Notes: generated by a model from the letters alone, not told the origin. DNA of 64,000 bases from Stenotrophomonas panacihumi (GCF_001431645.1 NZ_LLXU01000074.1:106110-170109); one strand, 5' to 3'; shown: positions 10,484 through 19,613, numbered from the stretch's first letter. Program-made: numbers and translations.

Positions 10484-11487
10484 GGGCGCAGGTCCTCCAC
10501 GGTGACGCCGGCGGCGGTGAACGCGGCGCGCGCCGCGGCCTGGTCGCCGCCCACCAGCGCGACGGTGAGCTGGCCGTAAGGCGTGTCCTTGATGCGGTCG
10601 ATGCGCCCGCTGAGGATGTTGTAGTCCACGCCGGTCTCGCGCGCGATGCGGCCCAGCAGCGGCTGGTAGGTATCCCCGCCGAGGAAGGTCAGGCGCACGA
10701 TGCGGCCCTGCACGGCGGCGAAGTCGCGATGCAGCTCGCCCTCGTCCACGTGCTCGGCTTCGGCGACGAAGCGGCGCGTGGTGGGGTGTTGCGGATGCAG
10801 GAACACCTGGGTGACCGGGCCGCTTTCGACCAGCTGGCCGTTATCGAGCACGGCCACGCGGTCGCAGACGCGGCGGATCACTTCCATCTCGTGGGTGATC
10901 AGCACGATGGTCAGGCCGAGCTCGCGGTTGATCTCGGCCAGCAGCTGCAGCACCGCGCCGGTGGTCTGCGGGTCGAGCGCGCTGGTGGCCTCGTCGCACA
11001 GCAGGATGCGCGGCTGGGTGGCCAGCGCGCGGGCGATGCCCACGCGCTGCTTCTGCCCGCCGGACAGCTGCGCCGGATACTTGCCTGCATGCGCTTCCAG
11101 GCCCACGCGCGCCAGCAGCGCCTGCACGCGGCTGGCGATCTCGGCCTTCGGCAGGCCGGCCAGCTCCAGCGGGAAGGCCACGTTGCCGGCCACCGTGCGC
11201 GAGGACAGCAGGTTGAAGTGCTGGAAGATCATGCCGATGCGCCGGCGCAGCGCGCGCAGGCCTTCGCGGTCCAGCGCGGTCACGTCCTCGCCGTCGATCA
11301 GCAGCCGCCCGCCGGTGGGCTCCTCGAGCCGGTTGATCAGCCGGATCAGGGTCGACTTGCCGGCGCCGGAGTGGCCGATGATGCCGAATACCTCGCCGGC
11401 ACCGATGCTCAGGTCGAGCGGTTGCAGCGCGGCGACCGGGCGGCCGCCGACTTCATAGGACTTGTGCAGGCGCTGGAATTCGATCAC
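10480..11487 (-). CDS. metN: Methionine ABC transporter ATP-binding protein
   Basis: This 335-aa ATPase has Walker A GHSGAGKS (38-45), signature LSGGQKQ (141-147), Walker B ILLCDE ending at Asp165-Glu166, and the H-loop ITHEM. After about residue 260 comes the C-terminal NIL domain ([16 protein letters not shown]), which binds methionine and shuts transport off when internal methionine is high. It starts with GTG at 11485-11487. I found no SAM riboswitch in the 112 nt upstream; that gap holds only a 6-bp GC hairpin (11529-11547). Confidence 0.95.
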   Translation of the reverse strand: MIEFQRLHKSYEVGGRPVAALQPLDLSIGAGEVFGIIGHSGAGKSTLIRLINRLEEPTGGRLLIDGEDVTALDREGLRALRRRIGMIFQHFNLLSSRTVAGNVAFPLELAGLPKAEIASRVQALLARVGLEAHAGKYPAQLSGGQKQRVGIARALATQPRILLCDEATSALDPQTTGAVLQLLAEINRELGLTIVLITHEMEVIRRVCDRVAVLDNGQLVESGPVTQVFLHPQHPTTRRFVAEAEHVDEGELHRDFAAVQGRIVRLTFLGGDTYQPLLGRIARETGVDYNILSGRIDRIKDTPYGQLTVALVGGDQAAARAAFTAAGVTVEDLRP

Positions 11488-11599
11488 CGCGCGGACATCG
11501 GACGTGGGGGGCGTGCAGCCTACCAGCGGCGGGCCGGCCGCGCCCGCGCTTTGCCCGGCCTACTTATTCCCTTTTGTTCTAAGTGCCGGGCTCCGGCCG

Positions 11600-12496
11600 T
11601 CAGGGGTGATCGATCTGGCGGGCATGCTCGACCTGCCGCACCCGCTCGCGCCGCAGCAGGTACAGGCCGCTGGCGACGATGATCGCAGCGCCCGTCCAGG
11701 TCCAGCCATCGGGCAGGGTTCGCCAGAGCAGCCAATCCCAGCCGATCACCCAGACCAGCCCGGTGTATTCGAGCGGGGCGATCATCGAGGCCTCGCCGCG
11801 CAGGAAGGCCTGGGTCAGGGCGATCTGGCCCAGCGCGCCGGCCAGGCCCATGCCGGCGATCAACCACCCGTGCTCGGCCCGCAGCGGCACCCAGCCGGGG
11901 ATGGCCAGCAGCCCGGCGCCCAGCGCCATCAGCGCCAGGAACCACACCACCATCGACTGCGGGGTATCGGTGCGGGTCAGCAGGCTCACCGTGACCGCGG
12001 CGATGGCATAGGCCGTGGCCGCCAGCAGCACCATCAGGCCGGGGAAGGAGATCAAGCCATCCACGCCCGGGCGCAGCACCACGATCACCCCGACCAGCCC
12101 GATGCCGATCGCCGTCCAGCGGCGCGGGCCGACCCGCTCGCCGAGCAGCGGCACCGACAGCGCGGCCACCAGCAGCGGGGCGACGAAGTAGATCGTGTAG
12201 GCGGTGGAGAGCGGCAGGTCCTGCAGCGCGTAGACGAAGCAGCCGATCATCGCGATGCCGAGCACGCCGCGCAGCAGGTGCAGCGGCCAGCGCACCGGCA
12301 GGATCGACCGCGGCCCGGCGGTGAGCAGCACCCACACCAACACGAACGGCAGCGAGGCGGCGCCGCGCAGCAGCGTGACCTGCAACACCGGGTAATGGGC
12401 CGAAAGCAGCTTCATGCCCGCATCCATGCCGGAGAAGCACACCACGGCCGCAAGCATCCAGGCCACCGCGGCCAAGGGAGAACGGGAAGTCGACAT
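11600..12496 (-). CDS. EamA/DMT-family transporter
   Basis: This 298-aa membrane protein has ten predicted helices in two EamA repeats (about 10-140 and 150-285). The marks are MDAGMKLLSAHYPVLQVTLLRG in repeat one and MIAPLEYTGLVWVIGWDWLLW in repeat two. Members export metabolites or drugs; the substrate cannot be read from the sequence. It is divergent from yajQ across an 88-nt gap and upstream of metN on the same strand. Confidence 0.85.
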   Translation of the reverse strand: MSTSRSPLAAVAWMLAAVVCFSGMDAGMKLLSAHYPVLQVTLLRGAASLPFVLVWVLLTAGPRSILPVRWPLHLLRGVLGIAMIGCFVYALQDLPLSTAYTIYFVAPLLVAALSVPLLGERVGPRRWTAIGIGLVGVIVVLRPGVDGLISFPGLMVLLAATAYAIAAVTVSLLTRTDTPQSMVVWFLALMALGAGLLAIPGWVPLRAEHGWLIAGMGLAGALGQIALTQAFLRGEASMIAPLEYTGLVWVIGWDWLLWRTLPDGWTWTGAAIIVASGLYLLRRERVRQVEHARQIDHP

Positions 12497-12584
12497 GGCG
12501 GCATTATCGCCGCAGCCGGCCCGCCACGACGCCTCCGGCGTGATCGACTAAAATCACCGCCCGCAAGCCCCACAGGAGCCCGCC

Positions 12585-13067
12585 ATGCCTTCCTTCGACG
12601 TCGTGTCGGAAGTCGACAAGCACGAACTCACCAACGCGGTCGACCAGGCCAACCGCGAACTGTCCACCCGTTTCGATTTCAAGGGCGTGGATGCCAAGTT
12701 CGAGCTCGACGACAAGATCATCAACCAGTCCGCCCCGAGCGATTTCCAGCTCAAGCAGATGACCGACATCCTGCGCGCGCGCCTGATCGCCCGCCAGATC
12801 GACGCGCGCTGCCTGGAATTCGGCGACGTGGAAACCAACCTGGCCGGCGCGCGGCAGAAGATCACGGTCAAGCAGGGCATCGAGCAGAAGCTGGCCAAGC
12901 AGATCGCCGCGAAGATCAAGGAAGCCAAGATCAAGGTCGAGACCCAGATCAACGGCGACAAGCTGCGCGTCACCGGCAAGAAGCGCGACGACCTGCAGGA
13001 AGTGATCGCGCTGCTGCGCAAGAGCGAGTTCGAGCTGCCGCTGCAGTACGACAACTTCCGTGACTGA
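12585..13067 (+). CDS. yajQ: YajQ-family nucleotide (cyclic-di-GMP) binding protein
   Basis: This 160-aa cytosolic protein has the two-domain YajQ fold. It begins MPSFDVVSEVDKHELTNAV and contains RFDFKGVDAKFEL, the IKVETQINGDKLRVTGKKRDDLQ segment and the C-terminal LPLQYDNFRD, all typical of the family. A Xanthomonas campestris homologue binds c-di-GMP and acts with a LysR regulator on virulence genes, so a signalling role is possible. A ribosome site (CAGGAG) lies 8 nt before the ATG and a -10-like TAAAAT at 12549. Its stop overlaps the next gene by 8 nt. Confidence 0.95.
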   Translation: MPSFDVVSEVDKHELTNAVDQANRELSTRFDFKGVDAKFELDDKIINQSAPSDFQLKQMTDILRARLIARQIDARCLEFGDVETNLAGARQKITVKQGIEQKLAKQIAAKIKEAKIKVETQINGDKLRVTGKKRDDLQEVIALLRKSEFELPLQYDNFRD

Positions 13068-13623
13068 CCTGCCCGCCCTCGACGCCGGCGCGCCGGACTA
13101 TCTCGGCGACACGCGGCGCTGGATCGAACGCGCGGTGATCGGGCTGAACCTGTGCCCGTTCGCCAAGGCGGTGTATGTCAAGCAGCAGGTGCGCCTGGTG
13201 CTCAGCGACGCCAGCACGCCCGAAGCGCTGCTGGAGGAACTGGCCGAGGAACTGCTGCGCCTGCGCGACACGCCCGCCGAGGAGATCGACACGACGCTCA
13301 TCGTGCACCCGTTCGTGCTCGAGGATTTCCTCGACTACAACGACTTCCTCGACAACGCCGACGCCGCGCTCGACGCGCTGGACCTGCAAGGCCTCCTGCA
13401 GGTGGCCAGCTTCCACCCGCAGTACCAGTTCGCCGGCACCGCGCCGGATGACGTGGGCAACTTCACCAACCGCTCGCCGTGGCCGACGCTGCACCTGCTG
13501 CGCGAGGACAGCGTGGAGCGCGCGGTGGCGGCGTTCCCGGATCCGGACGTGATCGTCGAGCGCAACCTGGAAACGCTGGAGAAGCTGGGCGTCGAGGGCT
13601 GGCGGAAGCTGCTGCGCGACTGA
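13060..13623 (+). CDS. DUF1415 family protein
   Basis: This 187-aa protein has the family marks WIERAVIGLNLCPFAKAVY near the N-terminus, then LIVHPFVLEDFLDYNDFLD and FHPQYQFAGT, with NRSPWPTLHLLRE further on. The conserved Cys in NLCPFA and the His/Asp-rich centre suggest a catalytic or metal site, but no activity is established. It overlaps yajQ by 8 nt and is probably co-expressed with it. Confidence 0.9.
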   Translation: MTDLPALDAGAPDYLGDTRRWIERAVIGLNLCPFAKAVYVKQQVRLVLSDASTPEALLEELAEELLRLRDTPAEEIDTTLIVHPFVLEDFLDYNDFLDNADAALDALDLQGLLQVASFHPQYQFAGTAPDDVGNFTNRSPWPTLHLLREDSVERAVAAFPDPDVIVERNLETLEKLGVEGWRKLLRD

Positions 13624-13685
13624 GCGTGCACGCGCGTTGCACGCCGGCGCGCGATGATGGCGTTCCTCCACATGCAGGCACCGCC

Positions 13686-14492
13686 TTGACCCTGGCCCCT
13701 CCCCTCACCCCCTGGCCCGAGCAGCCGCTGGCCGGCCGCGTCATCCTCGTCACCGGGGGTGCGCAGGGGATTGGACGCGGCATCGCGCAGGCCGTGCTCG
13801 GTGCGGGTGGCACGGTAGCGATCGGTGATCTCGACATCGAGGCCGGGCGCGCGTGCCTGGCCGAATGGGCCTTGCCGGCCCGCTCGCTGTTCAAGCGGCT
13901 GGACGTGGCCAATGAGCGCAGCGTGGCGGCCTTCGTCGCCGCGGCGTTGAAGCGCTTCGGCCGGATCGACGGCCTGGTCAACAACGCGGGCATCGCCGAT
14001 CCGCATGTCGCGCCGCTGCCCGCGCTTGATTGGGCGCAATGGCAACGCCGGCTCTCGAGCCTGCACGGGGCGTTCCTGTGCAGCAAGCATGCGCTGCCAG
14101 ACCTGGCGCAATCGGAAGGCGGTGGCGCGATCGTCAACATCGCCTCGACCCGCGCATGGCAGTCCGAACCCCACAGCGAGGCCTACGCCGCGGCGAAAGG
14201 CGGACTGGTGGCCTTCACCCACGCCTTGGCGATGAGCGAAGGGCCGCGGATACGCGTGAACAGCATCAGCCCGGGCTGGATCGCGACCGATGCATGGCGC
14301 GCGCCGTCACGTCGCCGCCAGCCGAAGCTGTCGCGGCAGGATCACGCGCAGCATCCGGCGGGCCGCGTGGGCGTGCCGGGCGATATCGCGCAACTGGCGG
14401 TCTATCTATTGGCGCCTGCCTTGTCGGGATTCATCACGGCCCAGGACTTCATTGTCGATGGCGGCATGACGCGGAAGATGCAGTACGCCTGA
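13686..14492 (+). CDS. Short-chain dehydrogenase/reductase
   Basis: This 268-aa NAD(P)-dependent oxidoreductase of the classical SDR group has the cofactor motif TGGAQGIG (23-30), NNAG (99-102), and catalytic Ser154, Tyr167 and Lys171 (YAAAK). No in-frame ATG fits: those at 13654, 13657 and 13672 are out of frame. The TTG at 13686 gives a family-length protein and is the best start. Asp in IGDLDIEAG after strand 2 points to NAD rather than NADP. The substrate is unknown. Confidence 0.85.
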   Translation: MTLAPPLTPWPEQPLAGRVILVTGGAQGIGRGIAQAVLGAGGTVAIGDLDIEAGRACLAEWALPARSLFKRLDVANERSVAAFVAAALKRFGRIDGLVNNAGIADPHVAPLPALDWAQWQRRLSSLHGAFLCSKHALPDLAQSEGGGAIVNIASTRAWQSEPHSEAYAAAKGGLVAFTHALAMSEGPRIRVNSISPGWIATDAWRAPSRRRQPKLSRQDHAQHPAGRVGVPGDIAQLAVYLLAPALSGFITAQDFIVDGGMTRKMQYA

Positions 14493-14497
14493 AACGG

Positions 14498-15196
14498 TCA
14501 CCAGTGGGCGGGCCGGGCAATGGCCCGCTTGCGCACTGGAACGCGTGGCGGCAACTGTGTCCGCGCCAGTTCTTCGTCCAGCAGGTGGCGCACCACCCAA
14601 TCCGCGTGGAGCGCCAACGTCGCACTGGCCGCACGGGCGCGCTCGCGCGCCAAGGCAGGCGGACGCGGGGCCACCACGCCCAGCCTAATGCCGGGGAAAT
14701 CCTCGCGTATCGCAGCCAAGGCTGGCGCAACATCGCTGTCGTTGGTGCACACGACGAGCTGCTGGAAGTTTCCCGAAGCCGCATCCCGGTACATTGCCAA
14801 CGCGAGATTGACGTCGGTCTGCTTCTCTTCGATCTTCCAGACGCGGACGCGCCGGCGACGGTCGCAGGATGCGCCGGCGATGTATTCGGGAAGCCATGTG
14901 CCACCGCGATCCATGCTGTGGTGGCCGAATGTCATGAGCAGGCGCTGCGGGTGCAGTGCCCGCAGCGCGCGATGGTAATCCTGCTGTGCCAGCACCGAGG
15001 CCTCGCCATGGGTAGCGAAGCGGCCGAGCGCGGGTGACGTGAAATAGCGAACCAGCTGCAGCTCCGCGTCCGCATCCTGCCGACGCAACAGGCCTTCGAA
15101 CAGCGACACCACGTCCAGCCACTTGAAGCGCGTGCCGCGCAGGCGTCCGTAGTAGAGGTTGTATCCGTCGATATGGACCGCTGTCTTCCTGACCAT
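14498..15196 (-). CDS. NYN-domain (PIN-like) putative ribonuclease
   Basis: This 232-aa protein has an NYN domain. The N-terminal motif HIDGYNLYYG provides Asp10 and Asn13, and acidic residues in EEKQTDVNLA and CTNDSDVAPAL complete a PIN-like metal site. Relatives are RNases, and a LabA-like role is possible. The ATG at 15194-15196 follows AGGTGGG as a ribosome site. The start lies 23 nt downstream of a terminator hairpin, so expression may depend on read-through of that hairpin. Confidence 0.85.
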   Translation of the reverse strand: MVRKTAVHIDGYNLYYGRLRGTRFKWLDVVSLFEGLLRRQDADAELQLVRYFTSPALGRFATHGEASVLAQQDYHRALRALHPQRLLMTFGHHSMDRGGTWLPEYIAGASCDRRRRVRVWKIEEKQTDVNLALAMYRDAASGNFQQLVVCTNDSDVAPALAAIREDFPGIRLGVVAPRPPALARERARAASATLALHADWVVRHLLDEELARTQLPPRVPVRKRAIARPAHW

Positions 15197-15218
15197 TCCC
15201 ACCTGATCCTTCGGGCAT

Positions 15219-15292
15219 GAAAAAACCGCCTTGCGGCGGTTTTTTCTTCCCAAGCCGGTGAGTCAATGATGACGCGACAAGGGGGGAGTCGT
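15219..15292 (-). ncRNA. Candidate small RNA or attenuated leader with C-rich loop
   Basis: A consensus promoter (15327-15299) would start an RNA near 15292 that ends at the hairpin 15245-15220, about 74 nt in all. Its 5' part folds as CGAC (15291-15288) and GTCG (15278-15275) around the 9-nt loop TCCCCCCTT. C-rich exposed loops that bind G-rich ribosome sites are the hallmark of the Xanthomonas sRNA sX13; no homology to sX13 is claimed. The loop can also pair, with one mismatch, to the AGGTGGGA ribosome site of the NYN gene just downstream. So it may act in trans as an sRNA or in cis as a leader. Confidence 0.5.
15220..15245 (-). terminator. Strong intrinsic terminator or attenuator
   Basis: A perfect 11-bp stem (15245-15235 with 15230-15220, minus strand) closes a GCAA loop and ends in six T, a textbook terminator with mirror A-run. 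It lies after the leader promoter and 23 nt before the NYN gene. It can also stop transcripts from the phosphatase operon upstream. Confidence 0.85.
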
Positions 15293-15298
15293 GGAGCC

Positions 15299-15327
15299 AA
15301 TTTAGCCTTGGTGTAGCGCGTCGTCAA
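15299..15327 (-). promoter_or_regulatory. Sigma-70 promoter upstream of the leader/sRNA
   Basis: TTGACG (15327-15322), a 17-nt spacer and TAAATT (15304-15299) on the minus strand match consensus at five of six bases in each hexamer, with ideal spacing. Confidence 0.75.
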
Positions 15328-15376
15328 CTCGGCTTTTGAATGATATTCCTGTCGGAAATCTCGCCACTGTCGCAGG

Positions 15377-16060
15377 CTACGCCCCCGCCTCCAACCGCAG
15401 CTCCAGCAGCTTCTGCGCATCGGACAACGAGTTGACGATGCGATGCCCCATCGCGCGCACTTCCTCGTCCGGCGCCAGCAGGTCGGGCACCTGGATCGGC
15501 GTCATGCCTGCCGCCAGCGCGGCACGCACGCCGGTCGGCGAATCCTCCAGCACCAGGCATTGCGCCGGCGCCACGCGCAGGCGTTCGGCGGCGAGCAGGT
15601 AGATATCCGGCGCCGGCTTGGGATGCACGACATCGCTGCTGGTGCACACGGTATCGAAGCGACGCAGCAGGTCGGCCGCGGCCAGCTTGCGCAGCGCCAG
15701 CGGGCGACGCGTGGAAGTGGCCACCGCGCGCGGGATGCGGCGCGCGACCAGCAGGTCGAGCAGCGCCAGGATGCCCGGCCGCAACGGCACGCCGGCTTCC
15801 ACGACCTCGTCGTACAGCACATGGCAACGATCCAGCAGCACCTGCCCGGCGTCGTCACCGATCCGCTCGGCGAGCATGGCGCGGCAGGCGGCATCGCCCT
15901 TGCCGACCATGCGCAGCCAGAACGCCGGCTCGATCGCGTGGCCCTGCTCGTTGGCCGCCTTGGACAGGCAGCGGGTGATGGCGCGCTCGCTGTCGAGCAT
16001 CAGGCCATCCATGTCGAAGATCACCGCCTGCGGCAGGAACGGCAACGCAGGTACGTTCAC
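15377..16060 (-). CDS. HAD-superfamily phosphatase/phosphomutase-like hydrolase
   Basis: This 227-aa HAD subfamily IA protein has nucleophile Asp16 and acid/base Asp18 in VIFDMDGLMLD. A helical cap follows, then motif II AVATSTRRP, motif III Lys in HPKPAPDIY, and motif IV VLEDSPTGVRAALAAG. This pattern is closest to beta-phosphoglucomutase or phosphoglycolate phosphatase types; the substrate is unknown. The GTG at 16058-16060 overlaps the rsuA-like stop by 4 nt, so it is coupled to the rRNA-modification operon. Confidence 0.85.
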   Translation of the reverse strand: MNVPALPFLPQAVIFDMDGLMLDSERAITRCLSKAANEQGHAIEPAFWLRMVGKGDAACRAMLAERIGDDAGQVLLDRCHVLYDEVVEAGVPLRPGILALLDLLVARRIPRAVATSTRRPLALRKLAAADLLRRFDTVCTSSDVVHPKPAPDIYLLAAERLRVAPAQCLVLEDSPTGVRAALAAGMTPIQVPDLLAPDEEVRAMGHRIVNSLSDAQKLLELRLEAGA

Positions 16061-16764
16061 GCCTGGCCTCCGAACAGCTGCGCCAGGTCGGCCGCGTCGA
16101 GTACGCGCCATTGCCCTTCCGGCAGGTCGCCCAGGCCCAGCCCGCCGACACGGCTTCGGTGCAGCGCGTCGACGTGGTTGCCCACCGCGGCGAACATCCG
16201 CCGCACCTGGTGGTAGCGGCCTTCATGCAATACCAGCCGTGCCGCGCGCGGCCCCAGCACGTCCATCTCCGCAGGCAGCAACGGCTTGTCCTCCGATTCG
16301 AGCATCAGCGTGCCACTGGCGAATTGCGCGGCCTCGTCGCCGCGCAGGTCCTGCGCCAGGGTCACTTCGTACGCCTTGTCCAGGCGCGACTTGGGCGAAA
16401 CGATCCGGTGCAGCAGCGCACCGTCGTCGGTCATCAGCAGCAGGCCGCTGGTATCGCGGTCGAGCCGGCCCACCGGCGAAAGCAACGGCGAGCGCAGGCG
16501 GAAGCGCGGTGGCAGCAGGTCGTAGATCAAGCGGCCGCTGTCCTTGGTCGAACAGGTGTAGCCGGCGGGCTTGTGCAGCAATACCGTCAGCCCGGCGGGC
16601 GGGTCGAGCGGCTCGCCATCCACGCGGATGTCCTCGTGCGCGACCTGGTCGTCGGCATAGAGCACTTCGCCGGCGGCATCGGTGATGCGGCCCTCGCGGA
16701 ACATCCAGGTCACGTCCTTGCGGCTGCCGTAGCCCAGGTTGGCCAGGTGCTTGACCAGCTTCAT
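16057..16764 (-). CDS. rsuA: Pseudouridine synthase, RsuA/RluB/E/F family
   Basis: This 235-aa protein has an N-terminal S4-like RNA-binding part (VKHLANLGYGSRKDV) and the catalytic pseudouridine synthase domain with Asp102 in GRLDRDTSGLLL. The KPAGYTCSTKD and EGRYHQVRRMF motifs are typical of the family. Length and KPAGYTCST favour RsuA (16S rRNA U516), though a related enzyme is possible. It overlaps rsmC and the HAD gene by 4 nt each. Confidence 0.88.
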   Translation of the reverse strand: MKLVKHLANLGYGSRKDVTWMFREGRITDAAGEVLYADDQVAHEDIRVDGEPLDPPAGLTVLLHKPAGYTCSTKDSGRLIYDLLPPRFRLRSPLLSPVGRLDRDTSGLLLMTDDGALLHRIVSPKSRLDKAYEVTLAQDLRGDEAAQFASGTLMLESEDKPLLPAEMDVLGPRAARLVLHEGRYHQVRRMFAAVGNHVDALHRSRVGGLGLGDLPEGQWRVLDAADLAQLFGGQA

Positions 16765-17816
16765 GCGCGGCCTGCCTTGCGGGCCACGATGGCCTTGAAG
16801 CCATCGCGCTCGGCGGCCACGCGCACTTCGCCGAAGCGGTCGTTGAGGATCTGCTCGTAAGGCAGGTGCCGGTTGGCGACCACGAACAGGCGCCCGCCCG
16901 GGCGCAGCGATTGCGCGGCCACCGCGATGAAGCGCTGGCCGATGTCCGGGCGGTCTTCGCGCGCCGGCGTGTGGAACGGCGGGTTGCTGACGATGAAGTC
17001 GTAGCTGCGCGGCAGGCCGGCGGTGACGTCATGCCAGTGGTAGCCCAGCGCCACTTGGCCGGCCAGCGGCGCGAGATTGCGCTCGGCCAGCGCCAGTGCG
17101 CGGCCTTCGGCCTCGAACAGGTCCAGGCCGGTCACGCGCGGGCAGCGCGCGAGCACTTCAGCCGAGAGGAAGCCGAAGCCCGCGCCGAGATCCGCGCCGT
17201 GGCCCGCCAGGTCGGCGGGCAGTTGTTCGGCCAGCAATACCGAGGCCGGATCGGCCCGATCCCAGGCGAACACGCCCGGGCGGCTGGTGAAGCGCCCGCC
17301 GAGCACCGGGCGCGGTGCATCCAGCTTCGCCCAGCGCTGCGCCAGGGCGTCGTCGTGGCCACCGTGCTGCGGGGCGGTCCAGTACACCCGGCAGTGGTGC
17401 TTGGTGAGGTTGCCGCCCAGCCCGGCCAGCTGCTTGAGGTCGGCTTCGCCGGAGCGGGCGCCCTCGTTGTTCGACTGGCAGGCCACGACGATGCCGCCGG
17501 GCGCCAGGTGCGCCAGCGCCTGCGCGAGCAGCGCGCGCGCTTCGTCGCGCTGGCGCGGCGGCAGGACGAGCACCAGCGCGTAGCGCGGGTCGCCTTGCGG
17601 AATGTCGGCATGCACCGTGCATCCGGCACGCTCCAGCGCCTGGGCGAACGGGCGGAAGCTCTGCACGCAGTCCAGCTGGGCCACCTGCCCCTGCTCGCGC
17701 AGCGGCCAGCCCTCGCGGGCGCGCAGGAACAGCACGGGGCCGGGCGGCCAGCGCAGCAGGCCTTGGGCGAAGGGCAGGAACAGGGTGTGCAGCGGAGCGT
17801 CGGCGGCGGCGGACAT
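16761..17816 (-). CDS. rsmC: Class I methyltransferase, RsmC-like (16S rRNA guanine-N2)
   Basis: This 351-aa protein has a degenerate N-terminal methyltransferase-like half (ALVLVLPPRQRDEARALLAQAL) and an active C-terminal half. That half shows the SAM motif DLGAGFGFLSAEVL, acidic strand-2 end TGLDLFEAE, and NPPF (278-281), the signature of N-methylation of guanine or adenine. This double-half layout is typical of RsmC/RlmG; RsmC modifies G1207. It leads a three-gene operon with the pseudouridine synthase and phosphatase. Confidence 0.87.
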   Translation of the reverse strand: MSAAADAPLHTLFLPFAQGLLRWPPGPVLFLRAREGWPLREQGQVAQLDCVQSFRPFAQALERAGCTVHADIPQGDPRYALVLVLPPRQRDEARALLAQALAHLAPGGIVVACQSNNEGARSGEADLKQLAGLGGNLTKHHCRVYWTAPQHGGHDDALAQRWAKLDAPRPVLGGRFTSRPGVFAWDRADPASVLLAEQLPADLAGHGADLGAGFGFLSAEVLARCPRVTGLDLFEAEGRALALAERNLAPLAGQVALGYHWHDVTAGLPRSYDFIVSNPPFHTPAREDRPDIGQRFIAVAAQSLRPGGRLFVVANRHLPYEQILNDRFGEVRVAAERDGFKAIVARKAGRA

Positions 17817-17959
17817 CGGGTCGGACGGTGTGCGGGGACGGGCATTCTACGCCCCTGTGTGGTGCCGTCCGGCCGGGCGCGGCGTCCACGCGGCATTGAT
17901 GTGATGCGAACAATCACCTGCGTAGGGTGGGTTGCGACCCCACATGAAGGAGCGAACGC

Positions 17960-18223
17960 ATGCGTGCCCTGTTCATCGGCGGCGTGGTCGACAACAGCGA
18001 AATGGACCTGGACAACGCGCCTCCGCCGTTGCATTACCCCGAAAACACCGGGGCCGGGCGTCCGCGCTATCGCCTGCACCAGGTGGGCACCAAGGGCGAT
18101 GGCACCGTGGCCTACGTGGTGTACGGCGCGCCGGAGCTGCCCGACGAGGAAGTGGACCGCATCGCCGAAGAGCGCGGCTACGCGCGGCGCTTCGAGGCCA
18201 CGCCCACGCTGCCGGTGCGCTGA
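17960..18223 (+). CDS. Small conserved hypothetical protein
   Basis: This 87-aa protein begins MRALFIGGVVDNSEMDLD and contains LHYPENTGAGRPRYRLHQVG, with an acidic centre and no membrane segment or signal. A clear ribosome site (AAGGAG, 7 nt before the ATG) and codon use like its neighbours support a real gene. I do not recognise a family. It stands alone after a 143-nt gap that holds no clear promoter. Confidence 0.7.
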   Translation: MRALFIGGVVDNSEMDLDNAPPPLHYPENTGAGRPRYRLHQVGTKGDGTVAYVVYGAPELPDEEVDRIAEERGYARRFEATPTLPVR

Positions 18224-18242
18224 AGCGCACCGGCCTGCCGCC

Positions 18243-19613
18243 TCATGGGGAGGCGGGCGCGATCACCGGCGCGGCGACCTTGGCGGTCACGCGCCACACG
18301 GCATTGCCCACGTCGTCGGCCACCAAAAGGCCACCCTTGGCGTCGATCGCCACGCCCACGGGGCGCCCCTGCGCGTTGCCGTCCGAGTCGAGGAAGCCAT
18401 CGAGCACGGTCACCGGCTTGCCCTGCGGCTTGCCATCGGCGAACGGCAGGTAGATCACCTTGTAGCCGCTTGGCGGATCGCGATTCCATGAGCCGTGCTG
18501 GCCGATGAAGGCGCCACCGCGGTAACGCGAGGGCAAGGTCTCGCTGGTGCCGAAGGCCAGGCCGAGCGAGGCGGTATGCGCGCCGAGCGCGTAATCGGGC
18601 TTGATGGCCGAAGCCACCTTCGCCGGATCCTGCGGGCTGACGCGTTCGTCCACGTGCTGGCCGTAGTAGCTGTACGGCCAGCCGTAGAAGGCGCCTTCCT
18701 TCACCTGGGTGAGGTAGTCGGGCACCAGGTCGCTGCCGAGTTCGTCGCGCTCGTTGACCACCACCCACAACGACTGCTTCGCTGGCTCCCACGCCATGCC
18801 CACCGGGTTGCGCAGGCCGCTGGCGTAGACGCGCGTGCTGCCGCTGGCCGGATCCACCTCGAGGATCGCCGCGCGGTTCAGTTCGGCATCCATCCCGTTC
18901 TCGGCGACGTTGCTGTTGGAGCCGACGCCGACATACAGCCGGCTGCCGTCGGCGTTGGCCACCAGCGACTTGGTCCAGTGGTGGTTGAGGCCACCCGGCA
19001 GGTTGGCGATGAACTTCGGCGCCGCGGTGATGTGGGTATCGCCGGCCTTGTACGGGAAGCTGACCAGCGCATCGGCGTTGGCGACATAGAAGCGATCACC
19101 CACCAGCGCCATGCCGAACGGCGAATACAGCCCGGTGAGGAACTGGGTGCGGATCTCCGCCACGCCGTCGCCGTCTGCATCGCGCAGCAGGGTGATGCGG
19201 TCGGCGCTGGGCGTGGCGGCGCCCGCCTTCTGCATCATCGAGGTCATCACCTTGTTGCGAATGCCGCCCTGCTCTTCCTTCGGCCGCGGCGGCGCATTGG
19301 CTTCGGCCACCAGCACGTCGCCGTTGGGCAGCACGTAGATCCAGCGCGGGTGGTCCAGGTCGCGGGCGAAGGCCACCACGCGCAGGTCGTCGGCGGGCAC
19401 CGGCGTGGCATCGCCCGTCCAGCGCTTGACCGGGGCGACCTTCACCGTCGGGATGACGCGTTCGACCGGTTTGGGCAGCTGCGGGTCCGGCCCCATGCCG
19501 GCTTCCACCGGGTAGCGGGCGGTATCGCCACAGGAGGCCAGCGCCAGCAGCGCGAAGGTCGGCGTCGCCAGGCGCGCCAGCGGACGGGACAGGAAAAGCA
19601 CGCGCGGTTGCAT
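18243..19613 (-). CDS. PQQ-type sorbosone/glucose dehydrogenase-like lipoprotein
   Basis: This 456-aa protein has a lipobox ALASC (Cys28) and then a six-blade propeller of the GDH_2/sorbosone dehydrogenase type. Segments such as [72 protein letters not shown] and [18 protein letters not shown] are the family pattern. It would act in the periplasm, perhaps oxidising sugars or aldehydes with PQQ. Substrate and cofactor are inferred from the family only. Confidence 0.85.
   Translation of the reverse strand: MQPRVLFLSRPLARLATPTFALLALASCGDTARYPVEAGMGPDPQLPKPVERVIPTVKVAPVKRWTGDATPVPADDLRVVAFARDLDHPRWIYVLPNGDVLVAEANAPPRPKEEQGGIRNKVMTSMMQKAGAATPSADRITLLRDADGDGVAEIRTQFLTGLYSPFGMALVGDRFYVANADALVSFPYKAGDTHITAAPKFIANLPGGLNHHWTKSLVANADGSRLYVGVGSNSNVAENGMDAELNRAAILEVDPASGSTRVYASGLRNPVGMAWEPAKQSLWVVVNERDELGSDLVPDYLTQVKEGAFYGWPYSYYGQHVDERVSPQDPAKVASAIKPDYALGAHTASLGLAFGTSETLPSRYRGGAFIGQHGSWNRDPPSGYKVIYLPFADGKPQGKPVTVLDGFLDSDGNAQGRPVGVAIDAKGGLLVADDVGNAVWRVTAKVAAPVIAPASP

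Noticed and set aside
11488..11599. SAM riboswitch upstream of metNIQ
   Set aside because: Only a 6-bp GC hairpin is visible; the gap is too short and lacks the kink-turn and four-helix pattern.
17900..17959. GTAG-type REP element before the 87-aa gene
   Set aside because: Only a partial GTAGGGTGGG motif with weak pairing to ACCCCAC; too little to call a repeat.
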